In this document: one piece after another, positions 1 to 21,300 of the stretch
Layout of the letters: each line of letters starts with the position of its first letter
Numbering within the stretch: position 1 is the stretch's first letter
From: Paulinella micropora
Lineage: Eukaryota > Cercozoa > Imbricatea > Euglyphida
Reading direction: 5' to 3'
Assembly: GCA_009731375.1 (NCBI GenBank)
Contig: BJOX01000246.1
Location: 437,327 to 472,310, forward strand
Length of the DNA stretch: 34,984 nucleotides
Position numbers and translations under genes: made by a program
Notes under the pieces: generated by a model
The model's input: only the letters and a program-made list of their open reading frames with translations
Told to the model about the DNA's origin: nothing
Database searches by the model: none

Positions 1-14
1 GGGGGGGGGGGGGG

Positions 15-61
<47 letters not shown>
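1..61. other. Poly-G run at the contig start
   Basis: Apart from one A, the first 60 bases are all G. This looks like a sequencing or assembly end effect rather than biology; the last bases of the window are likewise a run of C. Bases 62-118 after it read as the 3' end of an intron, with a T-rich stretch and an AG at 117-118. Confidence 0.7.
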
Positions 62-63
<2 letters not shown>

Positions 64-118
64 AAGAGCGGACGAATCGGTTGGAATCACCATTGATTCT
101 GTGTTGCTGTATTAGCAG

Positions 119-13865
<13,747 letters not shown>

Positions 13866-14262
13866 TCTGTCTATCCATCTATCTACCCATCCATCCATCT
13901 ATCTACTATGATCTATCTACAGAGACCCGACTCGCCACCGCCAACATAGCTTTTGTAATTTAAAACCCAGAAAACCATCTCTATGAGTGGCAAGTATTAA
14001 TATGATAATAAAAGTGGTTCCGTAAATTCAGAAGCAGTGTCACAGGCCCTTTCCGGTACATTCATAGGTTGCCTTGCAAGTGGCTCGGAAATTTGCCAAC
14101 CCGTTATCAATCTAATGCCTTCCGGCGATGCTATTAATAGTTAAGTAGAAAGTTAACAATAATAAAGATTCAGTTCATAACTTGATATTATTAATAATAC
14201 ATGTAAATTGATTTTTATTTTATTATTTTATTTATTTATTTATTTATTTTTTACGCAACTTG
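13866..14262 (+). other. 3' untranslated / intergenic sequence
   Basis: After the TAA come short CTAT/CCAT repeats and AT-rich sequence. AATAAA at 14007-14012 and another near 14159 are candidate polyadenylation signals. A T/A-rich tract (about 14205-14252) precedes the retrotransposon LTR. No ORF of interest. Confidence 0.5.
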
Positions 14263-14499
14263 TGTAGGCATCCCCCCCGGATAGCCGGTAAAAAGTACAC
14301 TTTCCTGGTGACAGGTGCACCAGCCTGTTTTTCAGTATTATTTGTCCGGATTGGACCTGATGCCATTTTATTCCTGGTCTGTTGCCGTTTTCCTTTTCTG
14401 CTTCACTGAGCTAATACAACGAGACATAATTCTCATTCTTGAGGACTGTGTTTGCTTATTTTTCCGACTTTTTACTAAGCTATCGTTGGGGGCATTACA
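14263..14499 (+). repeat. 5' LTR of element B
   Basis: Starts TGTAGGCATC and ends GGCATTACA. It is closely related to the LTR of element C and less so to the LTRs of A. TTTGGCGTCC follows, so the primer-binding site would begin with TGG at 14502. Confidence 0.75.
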
Positions 14500-14713
14500 T
14501 TTGGCGTCCACATCACTAGGGTGATTTCTTTCTGCATTGCCACACTGGCATCCAGAACAAATTTTCACTGACCTGTCTCACAAGGGGACGTCAGACGAAA
14601 ACAAATACTCCAACAAAGAACCCTCATAGCTCTTTTACAAAACAAATAATTTGATTGCGGGCCTCAAGTAGGTGTCTCGTACCCTCTAACCCAATCCATA
14701 TCTGTATGCTCAC

Positions 14714-14962
14714 TGTAGGCATCACCCCCCGGATAGCCGGTAAAAGTACAGTTTTTCGGGTGTCAGGTGCACCTAGTTCTTTTTCCCAGTATTTCAATAT
14801 CGTTTGGCAGGATTTGACCTAATGTCATTTTAACAGAGGTCTGTGGCCGCTTTCTTTTTCGGCTTCACTGAGCTAATATAACGAGACATCATGCTCCTTT
14901 GGGGGGTTTGTGTCTGGTTGTATTACCGACTTTTTATCGAGCTATCTTCAGGGATTGTAACA
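14714..14962 (+). repeat. 5' LTR of element A
   Basis: Runs from TGTAGGCATCACCCC to GGGATTGTAACA, with TGT...ACA ends. It matches 24850-25097. It is directly followed by TTGGAGTC, which does not belong to the true 3' flank. Confidence 0.85.
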
Positions 14963-14963
14963 T

Positions 14964-14981
14964 TGGAGTCACCAGCACAAG
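14964..14981 (+). other. Probable primer-binding site of element A
   Basis: TGGAGTCACCAGCACAAG begins one base after the LTR with the TGG expected to pair with a tRNA 3' CCA. Related elements keep TGG at the same place. The tRNA species was not determined. Confidence 0.5.
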
Positions 14982-15723
14982 GCTGTTTCTTTTCTGGCTT
15001 GTTTTTGGAACAGCAGAAAGAAAAATTGGACAGACCTATCTCTCTTCTGAGTAGGTGTTCCAAAAAACAAATACTCCAGCACATCCCCACACAGCTCCTT
15101 TTGCAAAACCAGACGTCTAGGCGCTTGTGAGTAGGAGTCTCAGTACCCTCTACACAGCCTGTATCTGTGTCCTCATAAGGAGGCCAGACACCAGATCTCA
15201 TAGCTGTTCTTGTGTTCTCTCTTGAGACAGAGACAGAGTAGGTCAACATACGTACAAACAAACACTCACAGTTACAAACAAACTTGAAGGACACGAGCGT
15301 AGTACTCCTCCTTTCAAGTCTGTGCACTTAGTTGCCTCTCAAAACACATACATCAGAGTATTTTTGCAAATCTCTGACTGTTTTTCGACAATAGGTCTGA
15401 ACAAGTGTCAGACGACAGGTCGACTTCTCAAGGAGTGCTTCTCGAGCATCTTTGACATTATCTGTACGTAGGTCCTCGTACCTCATAACAGATACAACAA
15501 CAAAAAGAGAAAAAGAAAAAAGGAGTGGAGAAGGAGATCACGTTTTCAGAGAAAGTCGTATAGACTACTTCTTTCTCACAAACAAAAACACATAAGACAT
15601 AGAGGTGAGACTCTCTCTCTCTACACTGTCTTTTCATCTTTCCTCTCTATTCGTTCCTCAGAGACGAACAGAGTAATTACGGAGTAGAAACAGATCTATC
15701 TCCTTTGTATTCCTTCAGAGACC
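14982..15723 (+). other. 5' leader of element A
   Basis: About 740 bp without a long ORF, A-rich in the second half, ending at the gag ATG in TTCAGAGACCATGTCT. It presumably holds packaging signals; none can be pointed to directly. Confidence 0.5.
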
Positions 15724-18231
15724 ATGTCTTCTAGGTCTGAAGAAGCATATTGGAATGAAGAAGGAGGAGAGAATGAGAGAACCCCAATAGACCAGGAGGA
15801 TAACGTTGGCCCTCTTGGGGACGGGGGAGATCTGGCAGTGCCTTCCTATGAAACAGGAGGACCAGAGGACCGACTGCTCGCCCCTGGGCGGATGGGAGAG
15901 TCGGAAGTCGAGAAGGAGAGGAGCGAGGAGGAAGCGAGGTTTGTGGCCGAATATGGCAATCTAAGTGAGAAGGAGTTTGAGGATAAAATAGGGAAGGATG
16001 AGGCCTATAAATGGCTATTCATTCCCCCAGAAATACGATGGGGAGATCCCTTGAGAAAGGAGGATATCTGTTACCCCCTCCCAAAACAAGCCCTGTCTCT
16101 TGCAAAATTCCTCAGAGACGACAGTGCACAGTTACAGGTGCAACATGTCTCATTTGGGGACAATATGTCTTTACTGGAGCTTCTCGACCTCACATGGAAA
16201 GTGTTCGAGTGTGCTATACTCTATGAGTACCAGTCTAACAAGACTGTCCTGCCATGGGATTCAAGAGCACTGGCTAGGTTGCTCGATCCTGGTCAGGATA
16301 TCGAATCAATCAAAAGAGGGGAAGGGGAGTTTAAGTCCAGGAACGTCCGAGGACAGATTAATGTCATGGATATACCCCTGAGACTTATGGAGATCAAGTT
16401 GGTGGACTTGAATAAACTCCAACAAAGCCCGGTTTATGGCAGGGACCTTCACCCGGCCCTGAAAGAAATAGAAGGCGAAGCTGGAGGGGTGACGAAGATT
16501 AAGAAGTTGCATGCGGCCTTGCAGAAGGACGACGCATGGAAGAGGTGGGCTTTCACCAAGGATCATACGATCTTGGAGGGAACGGCCGCACCCGCCCTCA
16601 CCAATAAAGCGGGAGAGAAGGAGTTGGCGGAGAAGGCTCTGTTCCTTCGGAAGGCTGCCGAGCTCATGTCTTTTTTTCATCATGCTCAAGACCTGCATAT
16701 CAGGGAAAGAGCAGAGGAGAAAGACAAGAAGGAGTTGGAGGCAAAGATTGCATTGGCTAAGGCGACGGCTACGAGACAGGCACCTTCCTCTGGGCCTTTT
16801 ATGTCTCCCCCTGGGTACGTCCCGTCAGCCCATACAGCCCCTCCTGCCCCTACGACTAGCTCAGCGCCTACCACTGTCATTGTCAACAATAATGACAAGA
16901 AGGACAGACAGGCTATCATTAACGCCTTCCAAAAATATACCAAGTCCGATGCCACTGCTCTGACGCTGTTCGCAGAGACAGCGAGTCAGAAGGACACGGA
17001 TGCGAACCTTCGAGACAAGCTCCGAAGAATTGATGCTTGTATGAAGCAGCATCCAACGGACGAAACACAGGAGTATGAGGCGTTGTCCACCTTGTTGGAC
17101 CCATCAATCCTCACACAAGGATTTGATGTTGTGGAATACAAGGCGTTGCGAGCGGTAGAGGTGTCGGCTAGGAGAGCAGCCTCAGACCTGCAGTGCACGG
17201 TGCCAGTTGCCGTCCTCTTGCAATACTTTAAAATTCATGGGTATCAGCATTTGTGTACTGGTACTTTGATTGGGTTTGAGATTTTTCAAGAGGTGAACGA
17301 AGGGCTGGGCATTAGCGCGAGGTTGGCAGCGATCCTCACTGAGGTCAGCGCCAAGTACGGGCTCTTTTATAGCCGGAAGTCTATCATTTTGTACTTCCTG
17401 AGTGCTTTGTGTGCACGACACCCGAGCAAGCTCGCAAGGATCATACAGTCCTGTCCGACCTTCGCGGCGGTGAAGACGGCGGATTTTTTAGAAACGAATA
17501 TATACGAGAGGGCCGTAGCGGCTGTTCAGCCGAGCGACCTGTATAGGGAGGTGCTCGAAGCGTGTTCCGACTTGGACACGGCCACCGAGTCATTCTCCAG
17601 TGCCGCGACACAAGGGGTTGGAGGTGCTCAAGCAGCACATACAACTCGGTCGGCGGGTCAAAAGAGGGGGAGAGACGAGCCGACGCCGTGCTACCGCTAT
17701 TTTTCATATATGGCGTGTAAGAATGAGGCGAAGCATGGAGTAGGCACCTGTCCACACAGTCATGACTCTGACGATGACAGGATGCGAAATATCTTCCTGA
17801 GAGAACTCAAAGGCTCAAAAAAGGAGCAGGCCTTATACAGAGTTTACAAGAAGGAGTTGGTGGAGAGGAGGTGGAATGCAAATATGGTCGCGGACGGAGA
17901 GTTCCGGGAGGCCATCATTTCCTTCCTTGAGAAGATGAAGAGAAAGGAGGAGAAAGAAGCAGCGGGCCGACAAGCGGCGCCGACTAGAGGAGGAGAGACG
18001 AGAGGAGCGTCACGAGGGTCCCGAGGGACACCAAGAGGATGGGCACCAAGAGGTCGGGGCTATCGGGGAAGGGGAGGCCGGACCCCAGCGCGCCCTCCCA
18101 GAGGACACGGATACTGGAATTATAGCTCCAGTTCCAGCTCCAACTACCCCCAGCAAGCTTATACCGCTGCGGAGGGGGGACGTCAAGACGAAGACACTGG
18201 CTCAGGTGAGCGTGTTGAAGTCCTAGAATGA
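15724..18231 (+). CDS. gag: Gag polyprotein of element A (835 codons, CCCH zinc finger, RGG tail)
   Basis: Acidic N-terminus, then a helix-rich capsid-like body (for example SEKEFEDKIGKDEAYKWLF and the DDAWKRWAFTKDHT block, both recognisable in elements B or C), then a Pro/Thr/Ala linker near residues 355-390. Near residue 656 there is C-X8-C-X10-C-X3-H (C656, C665, C676, H680), a CCCH-type finger instead of the CCHC knuckle usual in retroelement Gag. The tail is rich in RG/RGG (GRGYRGRGGR), typical of RNA binding. The product should coat the element RNA and form particles. It stops at TGA 18229-18231, in the same frame as Pol. The ATG at 15724 is the first in a long open frame. Confidence 0.85.
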   Translation: MSSRSEEAYWNEEGGENERTPIDQEDNVGPLGDGGDLAVPSYETGGPEDRLLAPGRMGESEVEKERSEEEARFVAEYGNLSEKEFEDKIGKDEAYKWLFIPPEIRWGDPLRKEDICYPLPKQALSLAKFLRDDSAQLQVQHVSFGDNMSLLELLDLTWKVFECAILYEYQSNKTVLPWDSRALARLLDPGQDIESIKRGEGEFKSRNVRGQINVMDIPLRLMEIKLVDLNKLQQSPVYGRDLHPALKEIEGEAGGVTKIKKLHAALQKDDAWKRWAFTKDHTILEGTAAPALTNKAGEKELAEKALFLRKAAELMSFFHHAQDLHIRERAEEKDKKELEAKIALAKATATRQAPSSGPFMSPPGYVPSAHTAPPAPTTSSAPTTVIVNNNDKKDRQAIINAFQKYTKSDATALTLFAETASQKDTDANLRDKLRRIDACMKQHPTDETQEYEALSTLLDPSILTQGFDVVEYKALRAVEVSARRAASDLQCTVPVAVLLQYFKIHGYQHLCTGTLIGFEIFQEVNEGLGISARLAAILTEVSAKYGLFYSRKSIILYFLSALCARHPSKLARIIQSCPTFAAVKTADFLETNIYERAVAAVQPSDLYREVLEACSDLDTATESFSSAATQGVGGAQAAHTTRSAGQKRGRDEPTPCYRYFSYMACKNEAKHGVGTCPHSHDSDDDRMRNIFLRELKGSKKEQALYRVYKKELVERRWNANMVADGEFREAIISFLEKMKRKEEKEAAGRQAAPTRGGETRGASRGSRGTPRGWAPRGRGYRGRGGRTPARPPRGHGYWNYSSSSSSNYPQQAYTAAEGGRQDEDTGSGERVEVLE

Positions 18232-18306
18232 CGGGAGGAAAAGAGGGAGGAGGAGAAGAGAAAGAAGGAGATAAAAACTGTTCTTTTTAATCCGACAGTC
18301 ACAGTT
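18206..18306 (+). promoter_or_regulatory. Gag-Pol junction: single in-frame TGA inside a possible 93-nt intron
   Basis: Gag and Pol share one frame, and only TGA (18229-18231) separates them: the 25 codons from 18232 to the Pol ATG at 18307 are open. The context is TGA CGG, one of the known leaky stop contexts. Alternatively, CAG/GTGAGC at 18205-18211 is a strong donor and TTCTTTTTAATCCGACAG ending at 18298 a good acceptor. Removing 18206-18298 (93 nt, 31 codons) deletes the TGA and keeps frame (GGC TCA GTC ACA). Either route would yield Gag-Pol from part of the transcripts. Confidence 0.55.
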
Positions 18307-21300
18307 ATGCCTACTGTTGCTGAACAGGATACGAACGGTTCCGTTCCTCCTAGACGTGAAGTTGAAGGCACACAGCCTCACAAGCCTCCAGGTAAGCATT
18401 TGCTAGTTCATCCTTCGAGAGCTAATATGATAAATGATGCGAATAGGAAGGCGAAGAAGGCGATGGAGGAGAGGAAGCCGCAACTGAAGGCTAGGTCTCC
18501 GCCTACGAAGAAGCAGCGGACCGTTCCCCCGCCAAAGGACGCAACCGTCTCTACGGTAGACAAGTGTACATCTAGTGTACCGGACTCTGTCAAGCGGACA
18601 CTTGAGATACCGGAAGCCCCGGAGACTCAAGAAGTTAAGTTGGAGGAAAAGAGGGAAGAACGGAAGGAGGACAAGGAACTTGAGCTTAGACTCAAAACCC
18701 TAGAACAAAAAATTCATGTGCTAGCGGCTAGTATACATAGACCGGACGCGCTATGCTACACTGACCTCTTTTGTGAAACTTTACAAACCACATTAAAAGT
18801 TGGTAATGATACGATGGCGAATATTAATATTGTCGGCCAGAAGTTTTTGAATAGTCACCGGACATGGGTTGACAAAAATATTAGAAAAACAAAGGGGACC
18901 CTAAAAGGGGTAGGCAGCCGTACGGAAATTACGGGCATCGTCACATTAATTTTCAAATTGAAATCCGGTCGAGTATATCGTGCGGACCTCTATGTTGTCC
19001 CCGATTACCACGGTTCAATCCTGCTGTCGTATGACCAATTGGCTACGATGGGGGCAGTGATCGATTGCGCCGCACGGCGAGTAATTTATGGAGTGAAGAA
19101 TGGAGAGAAGGAGGATATTAATCCGATGACTGCTACTGACTCATACGAGGCTTTTGAGCTGAGTCTAGCAACGGAGAGAAAAAGGTTGGCCTTCGTACAT
19201 GAGGCAACTGAAGCCTATGTACACCCCTATGTCACAGTGCCGGACGAACTGTCCTGGACCGACAATTGGGAGACGGAGATGCAGGCGTATACGGTTACGA
19301 TTCCCGCATGGGACAAAAAGTCTATTGATGACTTAATCGTAGCGCGTAATGAGGAGATAATATGTGTTGCGAAACAGTGCCCGTCGTTGGCCAGATTCGC
19401 AGAAGGTGGTGGGGCAGATGTCCATATTACTAATGGCTACTGTTACCACGCAAAGATGTCAGATGAAAAGAGAGAGGCGTTTGTGCCAAGGAGGAAGGGG
19501 CGTATCCCCGATACTCCAGAGGATGACATTAAAACTTTTATCACGAACTTTTGGGGCGATGTGCCTACCTGGCCGCGCTCATTAACTGAAGTGAAAAAGT
19601 GTCTACGGACTCTATTTGAGAGTAACAAGCCGTATACTGTCATTCTGCCGTACAATGAGAAGGCGATATGGGCACAGGAGATAAGGGACCGGCTTATTGA
19701 TCATCCTATACCGGTTCCCTCTCGCAAGCAACAGTTAGTGGTGGCTTGTCGACTCGGGTCTCGGGAGCAGAGCAGTGCATACAAGCGGAAGCTCAGAGCC
19801 CAGGACAAGTTGAAATTGATACCTCAAGCTTTCACATGCTTTGATGGTTTCTACACCCGTAAGGCTCCGATACAATACGCGAACCTTATTGATATGCTTG
19901 TCGGACTCGGTCATGATGATGAGCCGGACACAGTCACGTATGAACGGACGGGACTGGACGATTTGTCCGAGGAAGATTTGAGTTTGGAGGAGGACTTAGC
20001 GCCCCTCAAAGAACATAAGAAGATGTCGGAGGAAGATTTCCAAGCGGCGGCGCGGAAAATTTTAGAAGAAGGAGTGGGTACGGAGAGAGAGAAGGAGCTT
20101 CTCAAAGCTAAGATGGAGGCGTACAGAGAAATTTTCGACCCTCCTCGGGCAGGTGGTGTAAAGTCGGAGGACTTCACTGCTGTCATTTACAAGATACCGG
20201 GTGCGGAGCCATCTCCGGCACCGCGGAGGGCAAATTTGAGCATACATGAGGCGAAGATAGCGGAGGAGAACGTGAGACAGTTGCTCAATGAGGACTTTAT
20301 TGAGAGATCTACATCTCCAATTGTCTCTCAACCGAAAATCGTCCCCAAGCCAGGAGGAGAATGGCGTTTGACGATCAATTATGCCCGTGTGAATAAGGTG
20401 CTAGACGAAGAGAGAAATCCTCTGCCGACCTTAGAAGAGGGCAGAAGAGTGCTGCGGAATGCTAAATTCTATTCGGTCATTGACCTTAAGAACGGCTTCT
20501 GGCAGATACCACTGGACGAGAAATCCAGATGGCTGACTGCATTCGTGGTGGGTATGGAAATATACCAGTGGAAGGTGCTTCCAATGGGACTCAAACAGGC
20601 CCCGGGGCTCTTTCAGAAGGCGATGCAGAAGATGTTGAGCGGTCAATATGACGACCAGTCGGAGGATGGTTTTATGAGAAGGAGAGGACAGAAGGCGGGA
20701 GAATATGCATTTTGTTACATCGATGACATCATCGTATACTCTAACACAATGGAAGAGCATATCGATCACTTGTCAGATGTCTTCAGGCGCATCGGAGCAT
20801 TTGGCCTGAAATGCAACCTAAAGAAATGTCAGCTTGCCAAAACAAGTGTGACGTATTTGGGTTACGAGATTTCTCATAACAGAGTCTCGATATCGCGCGA
20901 GAAGAGGGAGGAGATCATGAGTAGACAGTTGCCAAAGAATCGCACAGAGTTACACTCTTTTCTTGCGATGGCACAGTACTACAGCCAGTTCATACCCGAT
21001 TGGGGTGCAACTCGGGCTAAGCTGGAGAAGATGATTGATTTTGGAGACTTTGAGAAGTGGGATGAGGAGGCTTTGCAGGCGTTTAATACGCTCAAAGATC
21101 TCATTTACAAAGATCCCAAGGACGGCGGATTAGTACTTATGATGCCCGACTTTACGAAGCCGTTCGTAGTCGACACGGATGCATCTAAGTTTGCGATTGG
21201 CGCGGTGCTGCAACAGGAAGATGAGGAGAAAAAGTTGCGCCCGATCATGTTTATTAGTAGAAAGCTGTGTGCGGCGGAGCGAAATTACTGCACGCGACAG

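Noticed and set aside
14923-15327. - strand ORF of 134 codons in the LTR/leader of element A
   Set aside because: It overlaps the LTR end, primer site and leader, and has no supported product.
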